DNA of 64,000 nucleotides from Lactarius indigo (taxonomy: Eukaryota > Basidiomycota > Agaricomycetes > Russulales > Russulaceae), in the NCBI GenBank assembly GCA_025766275.1, contig JAFKAC010000044.1, forward strand, positions 248,001 through 312,000. Reading direction: 5' to 3'. The notes beneath the pieces are model-generated. The model did not search any database and had not been told where the DNA came from. It saw nothing but the letters and a program-made list of their open reading frames with translations. Numbering within the stretch: the stretch's first letter is position 1; the number at the start of each line of letters is the position of its first letter. A program made the translations under genes and the position numbers. This document shows positions 42,775-53,759 of the stretch, piece by piece.

Positions 42775-43290
42775 TCTACTATAGTAAAACACCTCAGTCC
42801 TCGAAAAGGAAATATTGTTTGTCAGCTGCTGACCAATACTGTAGTGACTAAGCAAAAACCCGCTGTGTTTTCAGGGTGGCTGGCTTCCAACAAAAAAGGA
42901 AGGAGCCTTTGACTAAGCAAAAATGCGATGGCTGGCTTTCCACAAAGGAAATGACTCAAGCTTCTAAGGTGAAGGTTGAAACAAGCTATAAAACAGGCAG
43001 ATAAAACAGGCAGATAAAAAAAACACAAAAAATAAATACAAAAATTGGATTTCTGTGCTCACACTTGAAAGCTTGAACTTCCACACTCAACTTGGACTTA
43101 GTGATGTGCAAGGCTGGGCTAGGCTGGGCTCAAAAGTCTGCCAGTGGGCTTCAGCTATGCTGATGACTATTGCAAAATCTGGGAAGGAAGGAGTTAAAGG
43201 ACTGGCTCCAAGTTGGTCAGATCTGCCAACCTGGGGCCAGAAATCCAACTTGATGCTCATCTCAAATTTTGTGATGTGCTAGTGATGGGA
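42775..43290 (+). mobile_element. Second Helitron, 5' end only
   Basis: It starts with the same TCTACTATAG and about 100 bp of near-identical sequence as the Helitron it abuts, then diverges. I find no second 3' hairpin, so it is truncated or ends further on. No coding capacity is seen. Confidence 0.55.
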
Positions 43291-43400
43291 AAGTTCAGTT
43301 CAGTTCAGGGTGTTTGGCCGAACCCTTGAACTGAACCAAGGGTTCAGGTTCACATAGGTTCAGTTCAGTTCAGGAAGGGTCCGAACCCCGAACTGAACCC
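43290..43400. repeat. GTTCA-rich hairpin repeat
   Basis: Repeated GTTCAGTTCAGTTCAG words in both orientations, including a perfect stem AACCCTTG / CAAGGGTT. Non-coding. Confidence 0.5.
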
Positions 43401-43567
43401 AAAGGAGGAAAAATGAGCAGAAAAACATCTTTGTGCCTACTACTGGACCTTGCACTTGTGATATGTCACAAGGTGTCACACACATGTCAGCAGGATGTGT
43501 GCTGTTGTATATGGGTCCACAGTAATTTGGGACATGTTTCTCTTAATGGGCTAAATGTGTGTAACGC

Positions 43568-44087
43568 TGTCACGGCGTGAGCTCGACTAGAGCACGAGGC
43601 GGCGGTAACAACTTAGCGATACGACAGTCCTTCTGGCTTGAAGACGCGGAGGTCCAAGCGTACGTTGTGGTAAATACGCGGAGGTATACCGATAGGTCGA
43701 AGATCTAGGTCACGAGCGAAGTCGGACAACTATTCGAGACGAGAGCGAAGAGGAGTAGAGGGGACAACAAGTGACGATTCAAGAAGACCAAGATGGCGTA
43801 TCTTGGTCTTCACAAGACAGATTAAATACAGAATCAGCAGGCTTTCAAGCGCTGCTATGAGTCATCGTAAGTAAGCGTCCAACATGTCGCGTAAGTACCT
43901 CAAACCCTAGTACTACTAGTACTAGTATTCGTGGCGTTTGCCCTCAGTCAGCTATCAGTACCGTATCTCCTATCGTGCTACAGTATCACCGCACGTCGTA
44001 GATAAGTCCGTCACTAATATACCTTACAGCCGTAGTGACAACCGGTACAGTAAGGGTCCTCAGTGGTACAGGAGTCGAAACGTGACA
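43568..44087 (+). mobile_element. Solo-LTR-like element
   Basis: 520 bp beginning TGTCACG and ending CGTGACA, a perfect 7-bp inverted terminal repeat of LTR type. Inside are a TAAATA box near 43,825 and GTAAGT words. I see no target duplication (aacgc versus ccggt), so the flanks have changed or the end is misplaced. Confidence 0.5.
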
Positions 44088-44222
44088 CCGGTGATGCAAT
44101 AAACTCATAGCTGCCCAATCAGACGCTGCTAGGAGAAACACTGTGATGGCCTGTATTATATACCCACACTAGCTGCCAACAGAACCCGAACGCTCTGATA
44201 GGACAGTTGACAATATATCTGC

Positions 44223-45328
44223 ATGGGCCATGATTACAGACCTGCATATGTGCTCTGTACTGCCTCCCCCTGGATCTACTACCAGCTCTATTCCATGTCA
44301 ACATCCATGCTTGGTCTAACCAAAGATGAACAAACTCTTCACCACCATGCCACTATGCTCAAAAATGGGCTAGAAGCATACCGCACATGCACACACCAAG
44401 ATGAAATAAAGTGGAAGAATTTATTGAGAGCACGCTTGGTATCCTAGTGTGCTTTCCATCTGCTTCTACAAGCTAAGCTCAGATATTTCTAGAGAGAATT
44501 GATGAACTATTTTGTTGATGCAAATACAAGAAGTCCCACACCTCCCCGTGTTCACCCACTCCTATTGAGCCTTGCTTTGATGTTCAACAAGTCTGAAACC
44601 TCCCTGAACATGAGAGCTATCTCTAAGGATAATCCAAAGGTGTTAAGTAGCAACTATTATACTTCACCCAAAGATCTTCCACCGCTGGATATACATCTAC
44701 CTGGTCAAAATGGTATGGTACTGTTCTCTGATGTTCATGGGTCTCTACTTACATCGGCAGCTTCCTGTGGCAAATGTATAGTACCTAAGCTTCAAGAAGG
44801 TTCAGCGATGGTAAGCAATGTAGCAATGAGTATCCCATCAGCAGCTTCCATTCTGGAATCTATGGCACCTGAACCTCAAGACGATTCAACAGAGGTTGAC
44901 CATTCAATAGTCACTATTCCTAGCAATGGGAAGAAGCAGCAGTGTGCTGCTGGTGGCGGTCTTCGGAGTGAGTCCCATATTTTATCCCACAGATGCACTG
45001 AGAAATAAAATTGCTGCTGAAGAAATTGTCACAAGATTGGCAGAAAAACAGAAAGCTGCCAATGACTGTACTAAAGCAATCACCGGTACTATGCCAAAGA
45101 GACAAGATAATGGAAATGTAAGTGATTGGATTGAACCATAAAGCTGGCCCAAAGATCCAAGATCTATTATTCCTGCAGGTTCTACACGACACTCCAAATA
45201 CCTGTAGTTCAAAGGTAGCTAGGCTACGAGATAAAGCCAAGGGTAAGATGGCTAAGCACACAAACCCACCAAAGGGAGATGGGCCAAATGTCAGGGATGA
45301 GGGAAACAGTCCAAGAAAGTGTTTATAA
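44223..45328 (+). pseudogene. Unrecognised spliced gene in the Plavaka/KDZ region
   Basis: Open plus-strand segments at 44,223-44,447 and 44,499-44,940. An exon coding A-L-R-N-K-I-A-A-E-E-I-V-T-R-L-A-E-K (about 44,993-45,120) follows, then a GTAAGT...CTGCAG intron (45,119-45,178). The last exon is Lys/Ser-rich and ends with TAA near 45,328. The exon joins look natural but I recognise no domain. It may be transposon cargo or the start of a larger gene. Confidence 0.35.
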
Positions 45329-45461
45329 AGGACAAGCCTTCACCCCAAGAAGAGAACACCGATGAAAGCAGGGAGGAAGGCAAAGAGCCAGCAATCTCAT
45401 GTGTGTTCACTGAAGTTTACATCTGGTTTTACACTCATCATGCATACTGTCAGTTTGAGGT

Positions 45462-45680
45462 GAAGACAATGATAGTGTCGTCAGAGACCTAGAAAAAGAG
45501 GTCCAGGCTCTGAAAAGTAGATGTGAGGGGCAAGACAAGATGATTGAGGATCTGAAATCAAGATGTGAGACACATGAGAGGGTCCTCGAGATGCTTCGGC
45601 AGGAAATTGTGCAGCTTCATGACGGCCAGAAGACTCTAAATACCATGTATGATGGAAAGAGCTATGATCTCATGCCATAA
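45462..45680 (+). pseudogene. Coiled-coil exon
   Basis: One open frame without its own ATG reads V-R-D-L-E-K-E-V-Q-A-L-K-S-R-C, then a second near-repeat M-I-E-D-L-K-S-R-C, then V-L-E-M-L-R-Q-E-I. The heptads are clear. It ends with TAA and probably belongs to the preceding unknown gene. Confidence 0.4.
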
Positions 45681-45749
45681 CTATAGTTCAAGTAGACCCT
45701 GTGGCTATTGCGAGTGTAATCAGGTTCATCAGCATCAATCATACATGCC

Positions 45750-46440
45750 GATTATGGGCCCACATGAGATATATGTTCAGCAGCTGTCACCACCTGCTGT
45801 GGGCCATTACAAGCTAATCGGCAGTAGCACAAATGCCTTCCTATGGGCCCAGACATGTATATTGTCAGATACATGATAGGTTGAATTGGGCCAATGCGAG
45901 CTCATTGGCAGAATATACAAGTGGCCATCGTAGGCCAATACAAGCTAGTTGGCAGAATATACACATGGCTGTCATGGGCCCACACGATATATATGTTCGG
46001 CAGCTGTCGCCACCTGCTATGGGCCATCACAATATCATCAGCAACAGCACAAGCTTGGTCTTATGTGCGCATCGTTGGCCTACACAAAGCTTTTGTTCGG
46101 CAGCTTTCCTGCTTGCCCTGGGCCATTACAATTGCATTGGCAGCAGCAAATGCCAATCCTATGGGCCCATACATGTATATTGTCAATGACATTGCAATTT
46201 AATTCTGGGCCAATACAAGCTCATTGCCAGATACCCCCCCTTTGTCCTGGGCCTATACATGGACCTTGTGCAGTTTCCCTATATGTGTTTGGTTGGCCCA
46301 TACAATGCCTATACAGAATACATATTCATGGGCCCATACATCTATATGCACTTAAGTCACACAATGGGCCCACATGGGCTTTGCTGATGTGCTCGTGAAA
46401 TTGTCATGTGGGCTCTGCCAAGTACAATGACCCAAATCTG
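45750..46440. repeat. Cluster of TGGGCC-type repeats
   Basis: About 15 copies of TGGGCC(C/A)A(T/C)ACA-like words occur about 40-45 bp apart, with AGCTCATTGGCAG-like text between several. Non-coding. The spacing recalls the subterminal transposase-binding repeats of large DNA transposons. Confidence 0.55.
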
Positions 46441-46459
46441 TGTCATGGGCTCCACGGAC

Positions 46460-47460
46460 ACTAAATCAAAGTCAGCAAGACAAACATTAGCATAGTATGG
46501 TGTGGTTACAAAGTCAACTCACCTTTGACTGTTCCAATCAAGCATCACAGGGCATAGGAGCTCACTGGTGGTTGGGTGGTTGAACCCAAGAAGATGCCAC
46601 ATACCAGGGAAAGCATGTTCCCAGGTGATGCCAGGCCATTGCCCAATTGCACTGTGAATACCACTCACATCCACCTGCCATGCTCATTTACAGCCAATGT
46701 CAATCTATAAAGGTAAAATGAGTGAGGATCTAGAATAATGTTGCACTGACACGCACCACTTCATCCAGCTGCTTCATAAATTCAGGCCCAGCTTGGTCAC
46801 CGGCTCTCTCAAGCAGTCTGGCCATGGCTGGTGAAACTTTGACCAATAGACAAAACTTCTTGTATTGTTGGTTCTTGCTGACCATATATCATTAGCACAT
46901 TCAACAGACAGGGGTGAGGACACGTACAGGTCTATATGCATGAAGTCTTCATCGACTTCCAGGTTGCGTAACACACCTTGATCCAGTATACCATTGAACA
47001 TATCCCACATTTCTACACACTGCCCAAGGATTTTGCCTTTAGATTGCCAGTACTTTCAATGGATAATGGGTAAACCATTGGCCCTGTCACTTTTGGTGCT
47101 AGGGTCACAGGTAAGATTAGGTTGACAATGAATGAGGAAGCCGTACTCATGAAGAAGTACTTTCATCAGACTCAGACAAGTCATTGTCATTTGCAGGGCC
47201 TTGCCTCAGCCTTTTCCTGGTTGGTGTTTTGTCTTCCTCTGACTCAGCAGGTGGCGGTGCTGGAGAGAATCGTGGCTGAGGGAGTTGACAGTGAGGGCGG
47301 TTGTCATGGGCCCTCCTTCTTGACTTACTTGACAGACCAAGGGTATGGGACCATCTTCAACGCCCATTGGCGGACAGGTCTGGTAGTCTCTGTCCACAGG
47401 GAGGGGTTTGGTTAGACAACATAAAAATTTAGGACTCACAATCAGCAAGCCCACTTATAT
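46460..47460 (-). pseudogene. Unrecognised minus-strand gene remnant
   Basis: Minus-strand text with an acidic, basic-rich block (A-E-S-E-E-D-K-T-P-T-R-K-R-L-R, about 47,180-47,250) and a block M-W-D-M-F-N-G-I-L-D-Q-G-V-L-R-N (about 46,960-47,010), with frame changes between. No known domain is seen. It lies inside the Plavaka/KDZ region, opposite to the transposase. Confidence 0.3.
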
Positions 47461-47479
47461 ATGGACATTATGATATCAC

Positions 47480-48480
47480 TTAGCTGCATGGACCCAAACC
47501 ATGACTTTGAAAACTCACAGCACTATGGAAACCCGTGCATGTATCAGGTGGGACATAGCAGGAGAGGCTAGGATGTGAGCGTGTGAGCATGACAGCTGAG
47601 TTTGAGTGTCACGCTAGCCACAAACAAGCCTTGTTTGTTATTGCTGCATCACAACTCCGCATCACAACTCCGACACTACCAATTTTGGAATATCAAGTAC
47701 CCTTTTCCCGACTGTCTACTGGACTTCTTAGTGTGTCGCATATTCCAGCTATTCTTAAACCGATCACTAACACAGATCCTTATATTCTGATCTACTTTTT
47801 TCTAGGTATTTTACCAGGTGCTGGCTTCCCGCTTTAAACCACATCAAACCTTTTTTTATTCTAGGCTGCTGTGTAACACAAAACCATGGATAATCTGTTG
47901 ATGTTGTGCAGCAATGGGCGACTGCTTGGCTTCAGGTGAGTGCCTTGTGTATTTTCATAACTGGTACCTCGATCACTCACTCAGATCTGTCTTTATGGGT
48001 ATTTTACTGGGAAGTTTGGTCACTAGCAGATATTTTGCCGGGTGTGCTCTGGCTGGACTCAGAATTTCATGTTCGGCCATTATGGATGGCACGTCAAACA
48101 AACTGTGTGCACTCTGTTGGGTTTTTTGTGCGCTCACAGTTGGCTTGAGTGCAGGTAAGTTCACTTTTACTTTTACTTTGTATTGTTTGTCTAACTAGTT
48201 TTTCTTGATGCCACACTACTGCACAGGCATACTTGGATGACACTGCTGTTCCTCAACTCCCATTGCCAATCTACAAGTATCGTAGCCACCATATTTTGAC
48301 ACCAAATCAATATAACTCCCCTGCAATTTCTGTTGGCTGTCCATTTGATCACCATGACTGACCATTCAACTTTCAAAATACATGGTATATGAACCCCCCC
48401 TCCTTACACGTGTTAACCGTTCCTGCCTCTAGGTACCCCTAGCTGTCCCACCATGAATTGACTTCACAGCACCCCCAAAA
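47480..48480. other. No gene recognised
   Basis: Short plus-strand frames at 47,583-47,837 and 47,906-48,198 resemble nothing known to me. There are splice-like words but no coherent protein. Confidence 0.3.
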
Positions 48481-48489
48481 GCAGCCGAT

Positions 48490-51400
48490 GTGAAGCATGT
48501 GGACAGTTCTTCATACACAAAGCTAGCCTCACCAAACACCTCCACAACAACTGCACCGCCGCTCACAATTGCTCAAGAGAACTTTAGAAGAATGGCCCTT
48601 CTAACATCAAAAAACTCAGAGCGTTGCTTTCATACTCCTGAAAGCAAGTATGTGAGGAGGTTCTGCCTCATGCCAGTGATGGCCACAGACTACAGGCTGA
48701 GCAATCAGTTCCCCCCTCTGTGGATACTTGTGACTTTGAGTTGGCTCAGTTGGTACATATACTACTTGTCATTAATTCAGATCTGGCTGATACACATATT
48801 TCTTCCAGGATGTAGAGATTGGCAATGCTGTCTCTGTGTCAGCAGAGCCACTCTCTTCCTGACAGGTCCGCCAGCCAACCTGAAAAGTCCTAGAGAATGC
48901 CCCAGTCAAACCCCCATCATCTAGTGCTGCCAGCAACAATGGGCGATCATCTCCTATCAACGGCAACAACGGACATAAGTCCCTTATTGAGGATGTCCCC
49001 CACTTCACTTTTGAGCCTGCAAATTGGTTTGGTCTTGTACAAGAATACCAACAATCTATGGCCGTCCTCGTCTCTGAAGATACATGAAACCCCCTCACTG
49101 TGGACCCCTCCCTATCTTGTCCAAAACCTGACAGGGAAGTCTCTGACATCATCTACCCTTATCCGAATATTAGTTCATTTTTATTCAACCTCACCTGGAG
49201 GCGGATGCAGGGCATTGTCTCTTCCTCAGACTGGGCTTCCATGGTCAAAGTGCTCCTTGATGAACGCTTTGAGAGTAAGAAACTGGATGGTGTTGACTTT
49301 GCAGCAATCGAGAGAGCAATAGCTGTGGATATTTAGTCACCATGGGGCAGCAATGGATGGCGATGCAATACTATCTTCATTGAGGTCCCAACTGGAAAAA
49401 AACCAACAGCAGCTTCACACCACATGGAGGCAAATGCATGCGCACGCAGCCAACGATACAACAAGGTAGACCCCGATGGCGATCCCTTTCCTGCATACAA
49501 AGTCCCTGTCCACAACATCCGCACTCACTCTCTCATGCAAACCATGTTGAAAACTATTTAAGAGGGAAGAAATTCCATGGAGCTGCACTGGTATGGCCAC
49601 AAAGAAGTCTGGCAGCCACCCTATCATGATACACCCCCAGAGCATGTCTGGGGAGAGCTATACTCCTCTGACACATTCCTGGCTGCTGAACGCGACCTTA
49701 TTAGTGCCCATCTGGACTCAGTGCACCCTTGTGTCATAGCCACATTCATGATATGGTCCGACTCCACACATCTTGCACAATTCGGGCAAGCAAAGGCATG
49801 GCCAATTTATGCCTACTTTGGTAATCAGTCAAAGTATACTCAGTGCAAGCCTTCTACACATTCTGCTCAAGTGGTCAGTTATGTCCCTCCGGTGAGTGAT
49901 TGTTTACTTTTTTTTTTAAAAAAAACACTGAAACTGTTCAGCTCCCCGACTCCTTTGTGGAGGAGGTACAAAGTCATGGCATCTCACCAACACCAGTACT
50001 CCTTGCCCACTGTCGTCGTGAACTATTTCATGGGGTCTGGCAGCTCTTATTAGATGCTGAGTTCTGCAAAACTTATGAGCATGGTGTTACTGTTACCTGT
50101 GCTGACCGCGTTGTTCGTCAAGTCTTCCCCCAAATATTCACGTACTCAGCCAATTACCCTGAAAAGTATGTAGCACAATAACTCAAAGCAACATCCCCAT
50201 CATGACTCCAGATACACAGAGTCTTGATTGCAACAATCTGTGATATGGGACAGTGCCCATGTCTGCAGTGCATGATTAAGAAGGAAGACTTCCATGCTCT
50301 TGGAACAACAACTGACACAGACTCTCGTTGAACAAATATCAGACAGGACAATGAAACATTCCAAGCCACTGTACAAAAAGCACGTGATAACATCTACCAA
50401 AGGGGTTACACACTCAGCAGTGAGCCCAGTGTTGAGTGGCTCCTCAGAGAGCACTCTCTCATTCTGACATTGGTAAGTCATATTTTGGTGTGTAAGTGAT
50501 TTCAAGCTAATTTCTACTCTAGAACATATTTTCCCACTCACTCAAGGAGTTTGACTTCGACATCTTCCGTACACTTGTTGTTGATATCATGCACGAGTTC
50601 AAACTGGGGGTTTGGAAAGCCCTACTCACCCATCTAGTTAGGATTCTGTATTCATGTGGTGCGAATATTGTGCAGGAATTCAATCATCGGTGCATACTCT
50701 TTTTTTGACTGTGGCACTGCAGCACGTTCACCCCATAACAGCTTCCAGCAAATATCATCATTTGGTGCATCTACAATCCATCAATTCACACACAATGTCG
50801 CAGACATGAAGAAACTTGCTGCCCTGGATTTTGAGGACATCCTTCAGGTGAGCTTGGCTTGTGGTGTAACCCAGCATTGTTCTATCTACTCACATGGGAC
50901 ATGTTCCAGTGCTGCATCCCTTGCTTTGAAGGGTTACTGCCTGTGCCACACATCGACTCGGTTCTGAGTCTTCTATACCTCGCATCATATTGGCATTCCC
51001 TCGCCAAGCTGCAGATCCACATGGAGACAACCCTCAAGGTTCTTGATAATGTCACAGTGCTTTTTGCAAAAGCACTTCGCCACTTCATGGAGGTGACTTG
51101 CCCATGTTTCAACACAGTTGAGACCAACCGTGAGTACAACGCAAGACGCTGGGCAGCAGAACAGAGGATGTCTCACCAACATGCCAATGCTGTGCTCTCT
51201 GCCAGTGCCAGTAGGAAGTGGCCTAAGACCTTCAACCTATTGACATATAAGCTACATGCACTTGGGGACTATGTCAAAACTATCAAGATGTTCGGTACTA
51301 CTGACTCATACAGTACCCAGATTGTGCGCTTCAAAGGCCTTGTATGCGTTCAAAAAGCTACTAATGAAATTTCAATTTCATCCCAACAGGGTGAACTGGA

Positions 51401-52635
51401 GCATCACAACATCAAGAGACGATACATGCACACTAATAAGCAATGTTTTATTGACCAAATGATTAATAGAGATGTGGTTGGACAGGTCCACAAACAGATG
51501 AACGACGAAATGGTTGCGGCTGAAGCTGAGGCAGAGACCCCTTGTGTCAACCCTCATGCAAAGGACCTTCCCAGGAATTGGTATCATATTGCCCAGGATC
51601 AATCTAATAAATTGTACCTCCCACAGTTTCTCAACGAGCCCAAAAATGCCATTGAACCCACTTTTAAGGTAAGTACCAGGGTGCAGAATGAGAATGTATT
51701 CCAATACTAACTAGCTACACAAGGACTTTTATAACAGCCTGCTATCACACCTCCTAGCCCGTCATCTCCACCAGGTCACCATCAGCGACAAGCCCAAATA
51801 TACAAGTACAGAGCTTGCAAATGTGAAGATCCAGCACAACACAATTTTCTCGCATGCGACCATGATGTTCAACTACACGACATATGACATAACCCAAGAC
51901 CGCAACTCAATCAACTGCAACACATCACACCGTGATGTCATGCTAAGGGCTTGTGATGACACTCACCACCCCTTCTGGTATGCATGGGTTTTGGGTATAT
52001 ACCATGCAAACATATATTTCAGTCCAAATTTCAGTAGTCAACCAGAACGCATCGACTTCTTGTTCGTGCAATGGTTTGGATGTGAACCCAACTGGCAAGG
52101 GGGACCTGGGACCTGTAGACTGGACAGGATCGGCTGGGTTCCAGAAAACGATCCATCAGGTGCATTCGGCTTCCTCAATCCAGCACACATGATTCAAGCT
52201 TGCCATTTGATACCAGCATTTTCCTGCAGAAAAACAACACAGTTACTGTCACCATCCCAGGCATGGGACTTTGTGATGGGAGATTGGGTCAATTACTATG
52301 TCTCAAGGTACGTACAAACTTGAACTAATCCTTCAATATGTTTGCTAACGTATATACCACCCAGGTTCATAGATAGAGACATGATGATGCGATACCTTGG
52401 TTGGGGTATTGGTCACCACAAACCCCCTGATTTTGCTCATGAAGCAAATGTGCTTATTGCTTCGACATCTGACAGGGAACTCAACAACCCAGCAAACACC
52501 CAAACTGATCAAACAGAAATCAAAATCACCGAGGGGAATGAAATAGAGGATGGAGACCAATCAAGCGTTGGCTCAGACAGTGTGGATGATGCAAGTGTTC
52601 ACAGTGAACTTGATGTAGTCACGTATGACTACTGA
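48490..52635 (+). pseudogene. Plavaka/KDZ-like transposase, multi-exon, with four stops
   Basis: A mushroom DNA-transposon protein. It starts with a zinc finger C-E-A-C-G-Q-F-F...H-L-H. Later blocks are P-W-G-S-N-G-W, Y-P-E-K, C-P-C-L-Q-C, then V-V-D-I-M-H-E-F-K-L-G-V-W-K, F-N-L-L-T-Y-K-L-H-A-L-G-D-Y, G-E-L-E-H-H, N-Y-T-T-Y-D and F-I-D-R-D-M-M-M-R-Y at the C-terminus. The clean introns are 49,892-49,941, 50,166-50,219, 50,473-50,522, 50,848-50,909, 51,324-51,389, 51,669-51,723 and 52,308-52,364. In-frame stops at 49,085 (TGA), 49,334 (TAG), 49,559 (TAA) and 50,329 (TGA) are each one C-to-T change from a sense codon. The choice between Plavaka and KDZ is uncertain. Confidence 0.65.
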
Positions 52636-53100
52636 GTTTACATATTGAGTGTTGAATGCTGGGATGGACAAAAATGACAATACTGGGGTATGCAAGTATG
52701 CACTCAACAGTGTTCACACAAGCCTGAGAAGGTGGGATGGAGGCATAGTGTTGCCACCACCAGGCTTAGCCTGTATACGTCACAACAGTGCTATGATTCC
52801 ATTACAATTGACATTGCTGTGTACAAATGTTACAGGTGGAAAGAACATCACATATTGCGGCTGTGTATAATATATTGTGGTTGTGTCAGTTGTACGGAAC
52901 GAACACAGTAGTCATTAGGGTGCCATGGTGGAGCCCCAACCAGCGAGACCGGTCATAGGTGTTATGGTACGGATGAAATACTTGTGAGGTAACCCAGTTA
53001 TTATAGTGGTATCACGGCGCGAGTACAAAGATTGCACAGCTGTGAGGTCCGTCACGATCGACATAACACATTACACTGCGCTATGACACTCTCGAGAAAT
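52636..53100. other. Right border of the transposon region, no gene seen
   Basis: No coding region. A short LTR-like start (ATCACGGCGCGAG, about 53,014) resembles the beginning of the solo LTR at 43,568 in the same orientation. The duplicated host block resumes near 53,110. Confidence 0.3.
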
Positions 53101-53545
53101 TGGCGATGACATGCCTACAGCGCACGCACTAACTCTCGAGTACACACAGAGAAGACGAGGAAGGCCAGTTCCTCACAGCGTCACCCACTCAAGCTGATCT
53201 GCAAGCGGGTGAACAAAATTCCAGATACTTTCCTACCCACGGCACTCATGAACATCCTGTTGATTGACGACATAGACTTCGACATGCCCAATTAGACACA
53301 TGCCAACTGGCCTCCCTTCTCCTGTCCTTTCTCCCATCCCACACCTCTGACAGGATGCTCCAAGGACAGAACTTTGGGAAATTGCACAGTCCAGTGTGGT
53401 GCATCTCACACGGCCTCCTAGTGCTGACCCCGACAGGATATCCACACTCGACCACAGGTTCGAGAAGCCCTTCCACTTGGGTGCAACCAGCAGCGCACCT
53501 CCCGCCGCCACTGTGTGTTCTGTGTCTGCACCAACCTCTTTGACC
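53100..53545 (+). pseudogene. Unknown gene U, copy 3
   Basis: Near-identical to 7590-8045, including the R-F-E-K-P-F block near 53,460, but with extra frame changes. No function known. Confidence 0.4.
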
Positions 53546-53759
53546 GCCTAGACCTGTGCACCCACAATAGTCACATGGACTAGTGATAGCAGAAGTTGTA
53601 GAGGGGGGGACAGGTTAAATGGCGAGCGGACAAATGAATGGGGAAAAACACAGTCTGTGATATCGAGTTTCATCATACACATCATACATGGCCCAACTAC
53701 TAGTACGTGATGTGTGGACCATTCGATAATACACTGGCATACATCTATCTTTCCTTGCG

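Noticed and set aside
42822..43028. Minus-strand frame in the second Helitron end
   Set aside because: Covers Helitron terminal repeat and A-rich sequence; no domain, not kept in the first Helitron copy.
53014..53090. Second solo LTR starting ATCACGGCGCGAG
   Set aside because: Only about 13 bases resemble the LTR start at 43,568 and no matching end is visible.
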